From: Echiichthys vipera
Taxonomy: Eukaryota; Chordata; Actinopteri; Perciformes; Trachinidae
Reading direction: 5' to 3'
Assembly (NCBI GenBank): GCA_963691815.1
Contig: OY829645.1
Location: 620,001-684,000, forward strand
Length of the DNA stretch: 64,000 nucleotides
Made by a program: the position numbers and the translations under genes. Shown one piece after another: positions 10,010 through 24,200 of the stretch. The notes under the pieces are model-generated. The model was given only the letters and a program-made list of their open reading frames with translations. It ran no database searches and was not told where the DNA came from. Positions within the stretch are counted from its first letter, which is position 1; every line of letters starts with the position of its first letter.

Positions 10010-11300
10010 TAGAGATTCTTTATTGATCCCAAGCTGGGAAATTGCAGTGTAACAGCAGCATTGCACACAGACACATCAAAACAGTAACATAAAAATACAA
10101 TATAAAAGATACCTTAAAATAAAATGTATAAATAAGCGGTCTAATTGTAGTGCAAATGTAAACATATTTAGGTGCAGTGGAGCGATTACGAGAAAAACAT
10201 AAGGTGCTTCCGATTGTATTGTTCTGAACAGTTTAACTGTTATTGTACAGTGTGATGACATGTGGCAGGAAAGATTTCCTGTATCTGTCCCTTTGACAGC
10301 AGAGCTGGAGCAGTCTGTGTGAGAAGGTGTTTTCCTCTGTCCAACCACTGTGTGATGGAGAGGGTGCTGATCATTGTCTATGATGGATAACAGTTTGTTC
10401 AGCGTTCACCTCTCCACCATGGATTCAAATGACTCCAGCATGAGACAGAGCCAGCCTTCTTGATGATTTTATCAAGTCTGTTGGTGTCACCGGCTCTGAT
10501 GCTGCTGCCCCAACACACAGCAGCAAAGAAAATGACGCTTGCAAAACAACCGACTGGTAGAAGATCTCCAACATCTTGCTGCACATGTTGAAGGATCTCA
10601 GTGTCTGAGTCTGCTCATCCCTTTCTTGTACACAGCCGGTGTTAGATTCCTAGTCCAGTCTGTTGTCGATCACCACTAAGTATGTGTAGTCCTCAACCTC
10701 CTCCACCAACTCCCCTGGGATCCGTAATGGCTGTGAAGGCATCCTCTTCTTCCTGCCGAAGTCAATCACCATCTCTCTGGTCTTGTTGACGTTCAGCCTC
10801 AGGTTATTCTGTTTGGACCATTCTACAAAGTTGTCTACCAGTGTCCTATACTCACCCTGTGTTGCACTGAAAGTCAGTGGTGTATAAGGTGAAGAGGAAG
10901 GGAGAAAGCGCAGTTCCCCGTGGAGCTCCTGTACCACTGATCACCACGTTAGACAGTGGCCTGCCTGTCAAGTAGTCAGTAATCCAGGAGATCATTGAGT
11001 CGTCACCACCCACCCGCAGCTTCTCACCCATGAGCAGAGGCTGAATGGTGTTAAAAGCACCAGAGAAATCAAAGAAAGTGATCCACACAGTGCATCCCCC
11101 ACCATCCAGATGCATATGGGCTCCTTATGTTTTGTATAGACTCCTAAATGAGGCTGAACTGCAAACTGCAAAGGGTCCAGAAACGCCCTCACATGTGGCC
11201 TCAGCTGGGCCAAGACCAGTCTTTCCAGGACCTTCATCACATGAGATGTCAGGGCGACTGGTCTGTAGTCTGCTGGGTCCAATGGCCTTGACTTCTTGGG
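10010..11300 (-). mobile_element. Dead L2-like LINE reverse transcriptase
   Basis: The element is read 11300 to 10010 on the minus strand. Pieces of one reverse transcriptase appear in successive frames: the DYRPVALTSHVMK block (about 11280-11150), the FFDFSGAFNT and LTGRP blocks (about 11060-10920), the NNLRLNVNKTREMVIDF thumb (about 10820-10740) and the WGSSIRAGDTNRLDKIIKKAGSV C-terminal block (about 10510-10440). It ends at GGGATCAATAAAG, a common fish LINE 3' end. Upstream parts, including the endonuclease, are missing, and a segment near 11110-11160 is lost. Non-functional. Confidence 0.8.
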
Positions 11301-12231
11301 GACTGTTTAACAAACAAATGAAAAGACTGAAACCAACAAATAACAAAGTAAAAAAAAACATGATGGGAGCTGCGGCTACAAGCTGCCGCCTGAGGCAGTG
11401 CCAGAGAGTATGTATATATTTCTCCCTTTTCCCTGATGGTCTGAATAAGTCTCTGAATTGGTCGTTAATAGCTTTTTATACATGAAAAGATATTTTCTTT
11501 GAGCTTACAAAGGACTATGGCAAAGGACAGCATTAAATAATACAAATAAAATAATAAAATACAAATAAAGTATATATTTTTAATTAATATAAACTTAAAA
11601 TAACAGGAGTTGCACTTGGAGGGTAGAAAATTAAGAGACCTTACTGATAAATGTCAGGATTTAATGCAAATATTAAAACAACACTCAACACTAGACTAAA
11701 GCTTGCAATATGCTTAAATTGCAGCAAAGAATGCCATGAGTTTTTTTAAGTGTCAATTGTTTAAAAAGGTTTGGCAAGAAAACAAGTGTCACTGAATAGT
11801 TTAACCAAACTTTAGTCATAGCAGTGGCAAATCAAAAAAGTTTTGGAAAGCACCAACGATTTATGTCATTCTGTTGAGAAAGTTATCACATATAAACATG
11901 TTAACCACCAGTCTCACTTTGGAGGACGTGTTGTGCAGATTACTAATTTTTAGACCTGATAAAATTGCATATCTTCATGTACATTTGAATCTGTCTTTCC
12001 TCCTTCATCCTGTGTGATAAACCACTACTTTCCACTTTGACTTTCAAATTTGACTGGGTTTCCTGTTCATGTGTCAGTGCTCTGAGGCTGCATTTACTTT
12101 TGAGTTGAACTACATAATAATTCGACCTAAGAAGCACACAAATCAGATATACATTACTTAATGCAGTCAAACAAATAAGCCAATACAAATATTGATCATT
12201 ACGGATAGTTCTTTATCTACAAGATAAGAAA
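11300..12231. other. No gene seen upstream of the receptor gene
   Basis: AT-rich and non-coding. The promoter of the immunoglobulin receptor gene should be here, but no clear TATA box or initiator can be named. The small open frame at 11943-12188 on the minus strand has no recognisable features. Confidence 0.4.
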
Positions 12232-12280
12232 ATGAACAGCTGTGTGAGGCTCTGCATATTTCTGTTCCTTACAGAAGAAG
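12232..12280 (+). CDS. Receptor exon 1: signal peptide
   Basis: ATG plus 15 codons with core VRLCIFLFL, then donor GAAG|GTAAGTG in phase 1. The signal peptide is short, but phase 1 is the usual junction before an Ig exon and fits exon 2 exactly. The signal-peptide exon at 6287 was considered as an alternative, but it joins in frame to kisspeptin. Confidence 0.7.
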
Positions 12281-15200
12281 GTAAGTGTTTTTTATTTTAC
12301 TTGACTTTATCATAACATTTTATCTTAAATGTATATAAAAGAAACATCTAATTATATCCAGGACAGTGTAAAAACCATGTGCACCTTCCTAGTCCATTTT
12401 GAAATGGCCATAAGGATTCTCAATTTCTTGGAAATGCTATTCCATGAAAGCCTCAAAAGAAAGTCATACAATTGTAGAGGGGCCCTGTAAATAAAGTTTT
12501 ACCCTTTGATTCATATTGGGATTTCTAAATAAATACGTAATTCACTGACCTCATTGACACACATTAAACTAAGGGCTGGTTAAAGTGATCCAACATGTTT
12601 TTTAGTCTCTGGGCATATAATAAAGCTTACATGTTTTATTTGTTTTGGTGACACATATTATTACTATTGCTCAGGATTTAATACAGTGTGTAAAGTAATA
12701 TCCTCATAAACTCATGCACACACTCAGGCACACACACATACTGTACACACAGACCAACATGTATGCACATGATGTTGTTATGTATTCTTATATTAATAAT
12801 ATCAATATTAGTTTGCTATCATTTTTATGTTGTATTTATGATGTTATGTATTTTCTGCATTTTTGTCTTCTATAACATTGTGATATTTTAACATTATTCA
12901 GGTGGAAGCTTCAAATAAGACCATTCGGTTTGCTCTTCTTGTTATTGTTTAATGTATTTTAAAATGTTCAAACATAAAAATACAATTCAATGTACAGTAA
13001 AGTCTGTGTGTGCACTATACTCATGGGAACTTGGATTTGACAGGGTGCATACACTGTTCACAGAGGGTGCTTAAAAAAAGTCGCCAATAAAGTCAGTGCT
13101 CACTTGAGGGCGGCTGAGGCTCAGGGGTAGCGCGGGTCATCCTCCATTCAAAAGAGCGGTGGTCCGTTTCCTGGCTCATCTGGTCCGCATGTCAAAATGT
13201 CAAGAGTGGCAAGACACTGAACCCAAGATTGCTCCTCGTGATGCGCATGGGTGTGTGACAAGTAGTGTGAAAAGCGCCTTGACTAGTCAGAAGACTAGAG
13301 GGTGCTATATAAGTTCATAAGTACAAGTCTATTTACCATTTACCATTTGAAACATGAGCTTGGAGATGTAATCCAGGCACATTTCCTCCAAAACATATTT
13401 GACAAATAAATTACAGCCCATTAAAAAATCATATAGACAATCTCGGTTGTTGGTAACTGAGGCTTCCATCACTTGTGTTGACAATACTTGTTTAACAACC
13501 ACATTCCTACTCATTTTAATTCCCCATCATACCAATACTCATTTCAAATAAATAAAGTTAAACATGCCTCTATTGAATGTTTTAGATGCAATGATCTTGT
13601 AAAGCGCTGTCAGTAATCTTGTCATCCTCCTACATCTGATAAAGAATGGAAATTTGTGCAGCAGTTGCGGTGACATTGTGCTTATCAGTTACAAGCCATC
13701 AGCTCAGTAGATGAGAGAGAGCACAGTATTTTCATAAGCGCTAACCAAGCCATTGATAAAAAAAGGTGGGGTGGACATGAAAGATAAGAACTAACACATG
13801 CAGGTCATTAGAGGAGATGCATTTGAAACTCAATCCAACATCAATCGCTACAACAGTAATATGTAACTTGTCATTCCAGGTACTCGGGGATTAGAGCTAA
13901 CCATCAATGTGAGGAAGAATGCTTCTGTAACACTCATATGTTCCAGCACTGAGAACTTAGGGATGTGTTACTGCCCTTCATACCCGCAGAAATGTCACCT
14001 GTGCACAGAAGTGATAAAACAGATCCCCAGTTTCTTTGAAAGCTATAAATCAGAGAAATATTGGAAGTTGTCTGGACTCAATTACAGTAACTCAGGACTG
14101 TATGCATGCTCCACTTCATTCAGCCGAAGAATTGGGAAAAAGTACAGATTAAATGTGTTTGAAGGTAAGTCATTATGTTAGATGCTGTTTTTGTACTGTT
14201 TGTACAGATGTTTTTTTTGTGATAAGTGAGGCCTCTGGCAGTGAGGCAGCTGACCTGTCGATATGGTGTGGAGATGTAAACTCCCTGAGGAGATAATAGG
14301 ATGACATCCATTCATAAGGTGCTCTAGATGAGGAGAACATCCTCATCTAAGCCATAGACTGTATAAAAAAAATCAACGTAGCCTCTCTGTCGAGTTCCGT
14401 TGTCTCAACTTGATCCAATCGACGTCGTCGCCATCTTATCAGCCTTTGACTCCGCCTCATTTCCTCTTACCAAAAAGGGCCATGTATGTGACATTGGGGG
14501 GAGGGAGATACATCCATCTGGCTGATGTATACCTCCGAGGAGAAGTGAGGGCCAGCGACTAGCTGTCACTCAAGAGATTGGATCAACCAGGAAGTTGCTG
14601 TGGCAGATGCCCCCACCCTTGTTTTTACATTTCATCAGTCTGACTGCTCCACAGTCAGGAACTCTCTAGTCAGCTCTTCATATACATATTCAAATCATCA
14701 AAGCCATCAAATGAAGAATAGTGATTAACACAACTAAGAAATGTGATTTTTAGACTTCCATCTCTACAGCTGAATTCACAAGTCAATAAAACCAAATATA
14801 ACTGCAACCTGCAAGGTGAAAGGCCTTTAAAAACGGAGCTAAAGTAAAACCCATTAGCTTGAGCAATCATTGTTTTTGCAGCAGAAAGCTAAGGCTTCTG
14901 TCTCTCCTGTCATCATGTTGTACACTTGTGATGTCATCATGTTATATGATATCTGGGCCAAAACACTCTGCTCATAAAAGTAAAAAGAAAAAAAAAAGAT
15001 ACACATTTCAAATAACTTAAAGAGTAATAGGAAATATTTATATTTATTTTAATGTGTCTACATTTAGAAATTGTATCAAAATGTTTTGTGTGTTGGCAAA
15101 ATGTTAAGAAAAATATCAGATTTTTGTATTTCGTTTAAATTCAACACACAATTTTAGTACTTTAAAATGTTATGGTTAAAAGACCTTTTAGCTTAGGTTG

Positions 15201-18200
15201 TAAAGATTTTAGAGATATGAAGTATTTGAAGATACTCAAAAATGACACCACATAAGCCAAAATACCACGTTAGGCACTGGTGGACTCTTTTTTCCTAGTT
15301 CAAAGGTTTAAACATTTATGACATGAAAATTGAACAGCTATTCCAATTCTGATCATCTGTACAGCAGGGTATGTAATATAGATTTGGCAGATAAGTCACA
15401 TAATCTTGCTACTGTTTGCACACATTGGCCCTCATTTATCAAACGAACGTACGGCAGAAAAACGTGCGTACGACCATTTCCAAGCAAACTTCGGCATTTA
15501 TCAATTTGGACGTGAGCGGGAGCTACGATCAAATCTCACGTCTGGTCTGAGAATGTGTACGCAAATCTGAGCCTGTGTATTTGTGGTGCAGCACAGCAAA
15601 ATCTGGCTGAAAATAATGAATAAACCTCAGCGGCCATTAAGCATAAGCAGTCACATATTAAGAACAGATCAAAACGGATTCTTAAAACGAATAAAAAAAG
15701 TAAAAATTGTGATTGGAATAATTGATTGTACTCATGTGCATCTGAAGGCACCATCCATGAATGATAACGCATTCATCAATCGCAAAAACTACCACTCGAT
15801 AAATATACAGGTGATTTGTGATGCCAAACTATCGCTTTTAAACGTGGTGGCCAGAGGGGGACACACGCGATTATTTTATATTTCAAAGCAGCTCAGCCCC
15901 AGCCCCCCGCAACCCCGACAGGGACAAGCGCTTGAAGATGAATGAATTAATGTGTTGGCGCGCAGCTGCAGGAAAGCGCACTGCAGATCCAAAGTCATCT
16001 CCTCAGTAAGTGGCTACCCTCGATAAATTGCATTAAATCAAACAAGGTATCAGATGATTAACATTTTGGTATGGTTCTTCTAGGTGACAAAGGTTATCCT
16101 CTAACGGAATACCTAATAACCCTGCTGGCAAACCCCGCTACTGAGCAGGAGCGCAAGTTCAACAGTGCGCACACATGCACACGGGTCACAGTGGAGCGCT
16201 GCTTCGGGTTGACTGCCTCCGTTATTCTTTTCCATACAGCGTTTTTATGGGCCCCTTTTATTCCACTCTTAAGACTGCCAAAAAGCACACTTATTTTGCT
16301 CCATCGCGGATGTCAGGATGCCGATCTGTGTGTCGCAAAAGTTTCTTTTCGTACCAGCGTTTCTCCTCTCCATGTTTGACCTCAGTTGGCGAGGCCTCCG
16401 AACCAGGAATATTTAAGGGCGTAACATGTTAATGAAGATCGAATTCAGCCTCCGCATTTATCAAGGCCCGCTCATTCGTACGCTGAGATTGGGCAGATAC
16501 GAATGTTTCATAAATCACACGTGTGTCCTGTCATACGACCAATTCTGCGCTCAGATCTGCGCCCGTTTTCACGCAAGATTGATAAATGAGGGCCATTGGG
16601 TCCACCAAAGTAAAAGTCATAAAATGGATTTAATCGGATTGTGCTCAGAGACTTTTTTTCTTTGTATTTTGTCAGATCAAGACCCAACTGTTGTGATTGG
16701 GACTGCGGGACAATCCATAGTCATATCATGCGGCACTGGAATGGACATCATGGCTGCCTCAGAGAAACGCTGGTGCCACTTGGGGAACGAGACTGATTGT
16801 CAGATCGACACGATCATGGGTCCTAAAAATGAAAGCAAAGGGAATTTCAAGATCCTGGACAGTCAAAGCTCATTCTCTCTTGAGAAACTTCAGCTGACAC
16901 ACAACGACACAGGATTTTACAGATGCACACAGATCTTTCAAAATCACACAAAGGTCCATGTGGTGGAACTCCAGGTTAAAGATGAACCCAATTTCCTGCA
17001 GATCAGTCCTGTCCAGGTTAATCCGAAGGCAGATGAGCACTTTGAAATCATATGCCAGTACTCCCAGGACTTGCAAGAATTTTCGAAATATTGGCTATGT
17101 GATGATTCAGAGTGTCCTGAAACAGTCAGGAGTGTAGATGATAGATTTAGGTCTGCCCTAATTTTGACTATTGACCATGTGGCTTGCTCAAATATTAGAT
17201 CTTTCCGGTGTGTGGCAAAGAGATCAGGGGCTCCCTCTGAAAGATCCAGTGTTTATTTAAAACCTTTGTACCAAAATCCTATTTTAGATGTGGAAGTATC
17301 TTCTAATAGGAAAGTTCAGGTAAAAGCTTACACTCAGCTCAATCTTATTTGTTTAAAATCGGATAGGTATAATTGGGATTATGACAGAATGAGAGGGAGC
17401 AGATGGGGAAGATATGATTATTATTATTATAATGTCCAACCATATTGGTGTAGAGTGAGCCCCTTTCACTGTGTGCATATGAAAGAGAATGTAATAGAGA
17501 CAGACCGCTCACTCATATTACAAATATGTGTCACACCAAACAATGATGGAACAACATATCGCTGCCCGTCCAGCAGGTGGAATACAGATGTACAGATTGT
17601 TGTCATTGGTATGTGTATACTTACTTATTCTACATTCATTTTTTTAAGGGGACCTATTATGCTTTTCCTTACTCCTTATCATATATATATATATATAGTA
17701 ATAATGTCAGATGTTCATGCTAAACATGACCAAAGCTTCAAATAATGGGGTAAACATGGGTAAACAGTCTAAGTTTTTTTTTGAACATTAATGTAAATGT
17801 TCTAAAACATTCTAAAAATGTTCAATTAGAAACACAAAATACATGTATGAAACTGAAAGAGTATAATATGACCCCTTTAAATAACAAATATAAAGCAGAT
17901 CTGTTATTTTCGTTACATTGTTATAGAGTTTGTGATATAGGACCTTTGTTACACAAGGTTTTTCTATTTCATTAATTATTGTCTAGAAAAACACACTTTG
18001 ACTAAATTATATGACTTAATCAGGCTGTTAAGGCGCTATGTAACAACCTTTCAAAATATGATTTCCGGGTCCAAGCCAGTCCAAGCCTCGTAATTCTACA
18101 ACACAGCAAAGAAAGAGGTGTATTTGTTTTGTTTCAGTGGAGCATTTGGACCCGAAAATCGTATTTTGAAAGGATGTTATGTCAGACTTAACAGCCAGAT

Positions 18201-21200
18201 AAGGTGAAACACAATACCAAAAAATAACAGATAAAACATATTCATTGTATTAATAAATATGTTTTACTAATTAAATGTTGGCATTGGATGTGTATTAGAC
18301 ATAAATGGCTTTCATTGCCAAAGACAAGGGGCTTGGGCAACTTACCCACTCTTAATCTTCTATTTTACAGCACCTCCTCCTCCTCCTCCTCCTCCTCCTC
18401 CTCCAGCAGTCACTCCAGGGAACCCTATATCAAGGTTGTATTATTTAATAGATTCATATGTTGTTTATATCATTTATAAAATGTAATGTTTTGCATTTAT
18501 TTGGAAAGTATACTAGTATGTTTTGCAGGCACTGTTACTTTGAAGGTTGCTGACAGTAAATATTCCTGTCTTCTAGATCCAATGAACAACATGTAGGCAT
18601 CATAATAATAGGGACCAGCATAATCCTTCTTATCATCATAATTGTGTCTGTTACTGTCACCAAGTACAAGGGTAAGTACTACCCATACATCTATAGAAAC
18701 TATTATTTATAATAATTAATAATGATAATTGATAATTACTTACAATGATGAATTCCGCACAATACCTCATCATATATATATATATACGAACAAGGATAAG
18801 AACAATGATCTTTATTTATATTGCCATTTTCAAAGATAAGTAGCAACGTGCTTTACAATTTTTAAGCTATGATGTGCTTACATGAGAACTTAATTTAATG
18901 TAAAAAAAGTAGACTCATCAGAATCAGAATCAGAATCAGAATCAGGTTTATTGCCAGACAATTTTCATTGCAAGGAATTTGACTTGATTTTACAGTGCCT
19001 ACATAAATATAAACATGAACACAAGCAAAACTAAACATATGGCATTGAATTATATACATGAAATATAAGTGACTGTATTTGTATGACCAGTGCAGGTGGT
19101 AATGTGCAAGTTAAAGTGTCCAGTGAAAAGGGGGGGTGTTAATATAACATCTGTGATTTGGGTATGTTAATATAACGTATGAGTCCCAGATAATAATAAT
19201 CGTTAATATAACGAATGACCGTTAAGTGTCTTTAGCAGAATTCCAAAGCCTGATGGCAGAGGGGAAGAAACTGTTCTTGTGGCGGGAGGTTTTGGTCCTG
19301 ATGGACCGCAGCCTCCGGCCAGAGGGGAGAGGTTCAAACAGGTAGTGTCCAGGGTGGGAGGGATCAGCAGCTATCCTCCCTGCTCTCCTCAGGGTCCTGG
19401 AAGAGTAGGGTTCTGGGAGAGAAGGGAGGTTGCAGCCAATCACCTTTTCTGCAGAACGTATGATACGCTGCAGTCTGCACCTGTCCTTGGCAGAGGCGGC
19501 AGCGTGCCAGACGGTGATGGAGGAGGTGAGGATGGACTCGATGATGGCGGTGTAGAAGTGGACCAGCATTGTCCGAGGTAGATTGAACTTCTTCAGCTGC
19601 CTCAGGAAGTACATCCTCTGCTGAGCCTTCTTGATGAGGGAGCTGATGTTTGGCTCCCACCTGAGGTCCTGGGAGATGATGGTTCCCAGGAAGCGGAAGG
19701 ACTCCACAGTGTCCACTGGAGAGTCACACAGGGTGATGGGGGAGGGTGGGGCTGTGCTCTTCCTGAAGTCTATAGTCATCTCCACTGTTTTTAAAGCATT
19801 TAGCTCCAGGTTGTTCTCCCTGCACCAAGTCACCAGTTGGTCGATCTCCCATCTGTAGGCAGACTCATCCCCACCAGAGATGAGTCCAATGAGGGTGGTG
19901 TCATCCGCGAACTTAAGAAGCTTGACGGACTGGTGACTGGAGGTGCAGTTGTTAGTGTACAGGGAGAAGAGCAGGGGAGAAAGAACACAGCCCTGCGGAG
20001 AGCCGGTGCTTATCGTCCTGGAGTCCGAGGTGAGGCTTCCCAGCCTCACGTGCTGCTTCCTGTCAGTCAGGAAGTCAGTGATCCACCTGCAGGTGGAGTC
20101 TGGCACGTTGAGTTGAGACAGCTTGTCCTGCAGACGAGCCGGGATGATTGTGTTGAATGCAGAGCTGAAGTCCACAAACAGGATCCTGACGTAGGATCCG
20201 GCAGAGTCCAGATGCTGGAGGATGAAGTGTGTAGCCATGTTGACAGCATCGTCTACAGACCTGTTGGCTCTGTAGGCAAACTGCAGGGGGTCCAGGAGTG
20301 AGTCTGTGATGGATTTGAGGTGGGACAAAACCAGGCGCTCAAAGGATTTCATGACCCCAGAGGTCAGGGCGACAGGTCTGTAATCGTTTAATCCGGTGGG
20401 TCCTGGTTTCTTGGGGACTGGTATGATGGTGGAGGCCTTGAAGCAAGCTGGCACACGGCATGTCTCCAGTGAGGTGTTGAAGATGTCCTCATAACAAGTA
20501 ACCTGCCTGACACTGCTCCTCGAGCTTCTTAATCCTTTTGTGAGAGCTGTAAATGGGCCGTTTATCGTTGTGACGTTTGTATCAACAACCGTCACACAGT
20601 CATTAGCTTCACTAACACACCTACAGTATCACTGTAACAATAACTCAATAATGGAAAAAATCACAGCTGAGTTCCTCCGGTTCTGTGGCTTCACGTCGTC
20701 AGGGCAGATAGAAAAGTTAAATCGCATGACCTACAATATTAAATGGGAAAATAAAAAAGAAAGAAAAAGAAAAGACAAAATAAAACATTTGTTATTTCAC
20801 AATTTTTACTATTTAAACTGAGATTAAATAATGTAGTGTCTGCACAGTCACAGTGTTTTAAGCTTAAAAAAGGGACATGCAGATGTTATATCCTGAGCTG
20901 ATCAGCGACTTAATTCTGTGTAATATGTGCATGACTGAACAATGACTGACAGCAGATAAGAAAACACCAACTTTAAAAACAATATCCAACCAGGATTTTA
21001 TCTGACATACAGCTAACCTCTGCTGATTCATGTGCTGAATTATTCAGGGTTGATTATGCTTAATTCACATTCATGTTAAGTAGCCAGACAAATAGTGCTT
21101 CAGTCTAATAGTGTAATGTGCTAAAGTGCCCTTTAGGTGGAAAAATATATTGATTTAAAACACATTCCTCCACATTCAGCTTATTTATATATATATATAT

Positions 21201-24200
21201 ATTTTTTGAAAACAGTTAGTGCACATGCGGAAACATTGCACACAAGTTCTGCCCTCTACAATGACGTTACTTTCGCTAGTTTTTGTGTTTCTTTTCGAGT
21301 TGTTTTTATCAATGCCGCTCCCACCACTGACCTGCATAGCAGCCAGACCAGCTGGAGAAAAACACACGAGTACTTAGAGGTGGGAAGCAACGTCGGAACT
21401 ATAGAGGAGGGTCGAGACAGGACGGGCTTAATGAGTGGAGAAGATTTAAGCTGTGTCTCCCCTTTGTTGTTATGGGTAATGTACGGTCTCTGTACAACAA
21501 AATGGATGAACTGACGATGCTAATGCAGAGCCACTGGGAGTACCATGAGTGCAGTCTGATGTGTTTCATAGAGACATGGCTGCACAGGGAATTTACGGAC
21601 CAGAACGTCTCCATGGATGGCTTCCACACAATTCAGGCTGACTGGGATTTCACTGAGAGTGGTAAGTGGAAAGGAGGGGGGCTTGCAGTTCTAATAAACA
21701 GCAGATAGTGTAATCCTGGTCATTTCACTAATAAAGAACTGCTCTGTAGCCTGGATGTTGAACTGCTGGCTGTTGGACTCCGTCCATACCATCTGCCTAG
21801 AGAGATCCTGCATGTCATCACTGTTGTTCAGTGCATGTCTCCCTCTACAAACCTGACATCTGCCTGAAGCATCATACACAGCAACATCTTCAGACTCCAG
21901 ATTCAACACCCCAGTGCCCACATCATCATGTTGGGAGACTTTAACCACGTCACCTTCGATAGAGTTCTGCCGACCTTTCAACTGTATGTGAGCTATCCTA
22001 CCAGAAAGGAGAGGACTCTGGACCTGATGTATGCTAACATGAAGGATGCATACATCTCCTCGTCTACCCCACCCTCTGGGCAGGTCAGCTCATAACCTGG
22101 TTCACCTCAAACCCTGCTATGTGCCTCTGGTGAAGAGGAAGTGACCACAAGGACTGTAAGGAGGTGGTCTGAGGAGGCTTATGAGACACTGCAGGGCTGC
22201 TTTGAAGAGACTGACTGGCCTGCACTTTGTGAGCCGCACGGGGAGGACAACGATGGGCTCACTGAGTGCATCACAGACTACATCAATTTTTGTGTGGACT
22301 GCAATGCCACAGCTCCGACTGTAACCTGCTACGCCAACAATAAACCTTAAATCACTAAAGACATTAAGGCCATCCTGAATGAAAAGAAGAAAGCATTCAG
22401 AGATGGCAACCGTGATGAGGTGAGTAGAGTGCAAGTGCTACTCAGACTTAAAATCAGGGAGGCTAAAGACAATTACAGGAGAAAGCTGGAGAACAAACTC
22501 CAGTGAAACAACATGAGGTATGTGTGGAGGGGCATGAGAACCATCACCGGGTTCCAGAAGACTGGTAGCAAAGGGTTGGAAGACCGTGTGGACCAGGCCA
22601 ATAAACTGAACTTATTTTTCAATAGGTTTGATACTGTGGCCCATCCCCCACATGACTCTGCTGCTGCCGGCCCCTCAACTAATGCCACTTTGCCTCCCCC
22701 TAGTCCTCCTAACAGTCCCCTTGTCTGCCCCTCACCACCTCACTTCACACCTACCTATTCCACCCCTGCCCCCTGCTCTACATCATGTCCAACCTGATGA
22801 CCCTGAGATCGTCCCCCAACAGACACCTCTACAGTGTCCTTCACGCCTGACCTGGTGAGAAGACAGCTGACGAGACTCCACTCTGGCAAAGCTGCAGGCC
22901 CTGATGGCGTAGGTGCTTAAAGCCTGTGCCCCCCAGCTGTGTGGAGTACTGAGTCAAGTCTTCAGTCTGAGCCTGCAACTCCAAAGAGTCCCTGTGCTGT
23001 GGAAGATGTCCTGCCTTGTGCCTGTGCCAAAGACGCCACGTCCCAGTGGCCCTCAGGACTACAGACCAGTGGCCCTGACATCTCATATCATGAAAACCAT
23101 GGAGGGACTCGTCCTGAAGCAGCTAAGGGCCTATGGTCAGGCCCTTCACTGAGCCACTACAGTTTGCCTACCAGTCCCGCAAAGGAGTTGAGAACGGCAT
23201 CATCTACCTGCTGAACAGAGTCTACAGTCATCTGGACAAGCCTGCAAGCACTGTGAGTGTCACGTTCTTTGACTTCGCCAGTGCATTCAACACCATCCAT
23301 TCGGCTCTACTGGGTGAGAAGATGGCTGTGATGTAGGTTGAGGCCCCCATTGTGTTCTGAATTGTGGATTATCTGATGGGCAGACCACAGTATGTACGCC
23401 TACAGAACTGTATGTCTGACAGAGTGGTCAGCAACACTGGGGCCCCACAGGGGAATGTCCTCTCTCCCTTTCTCTTTACCCTCATCACCTTAGACTTCAA
23501 GTGTTGCACTGAGTCCTGCTACCTTCAGACGTTTTCTGATAACTCAGCAATAGTTGGCTGCATTGGACAGGGGGATGAAAGTGAATACAGGACTGTTGTG
23601 GTCACTTGGAGTGAGCAGAATCGTCTGCAGCTCAACATGACTAATGTAGTGCCACTTGTAGTGGATCTGAGGAGGGTAAAAACACCTGTGACCCCTGTCT
23701 CCATCCAGGAGGTCCCTGTGGACACTGTAGAAGAGTACCTGGCATCCAGTCCTTTAACATCTGCCGGACGATGCTGAGGATGTTTTATGAGTCTGTTGTG
23801 GACAGTGCAATCTTATTCGCATTGAGTCACACGCTGGGGCAGTGGTCTTAACGTTTCAGACACCAATAGACTAAACAAACTGATTGGGATGGCCAGTGAT
23901 GTCATGGGGGAGGAACTGGACACCCTGACGACCGTGGCAGAGAGGAGGATGCTGTCCAGGTTCCGGTCTATCCTTGACAATGTCTCCTACCCTGTTTACT
24001 ACACACTGGCCCAGCAGAGGAGCAACTTCAGCAGAAGACGCCTTCCACCCAGATGCACCACAGAGCGCTACAGGAAATCTTTCCTACCTGTGATAATTAA
24101 ATTAAACAATGCATCCCTTGGAGAGTCTGTCACCTCTCTGTAATTCAGACTCAACCACAGCCAATTTGTTATTTTGCACATTAGTCTGGTATTTTTGATC

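Noticed and set aside
12266..12274. Splice acceptor TTCCTTACAG inside receptor exon 1
   Set aside because: It would leave a 6-bp exon before the donor; reading it as signal peptide is simpler.
16426..16675. Coding extension upstream of receptor exon 3
   Set aside because: It runs back into the Harbinger right end; a strong acceptor at 16675 marks the true exon start.
19222..20535. Host gene encoding a reverse transcriptase-like protein
   Set aside because: It has a LINE 3' tail and 5' truncation, and the frame starts in flanking repeat; it is a retrotransposon.
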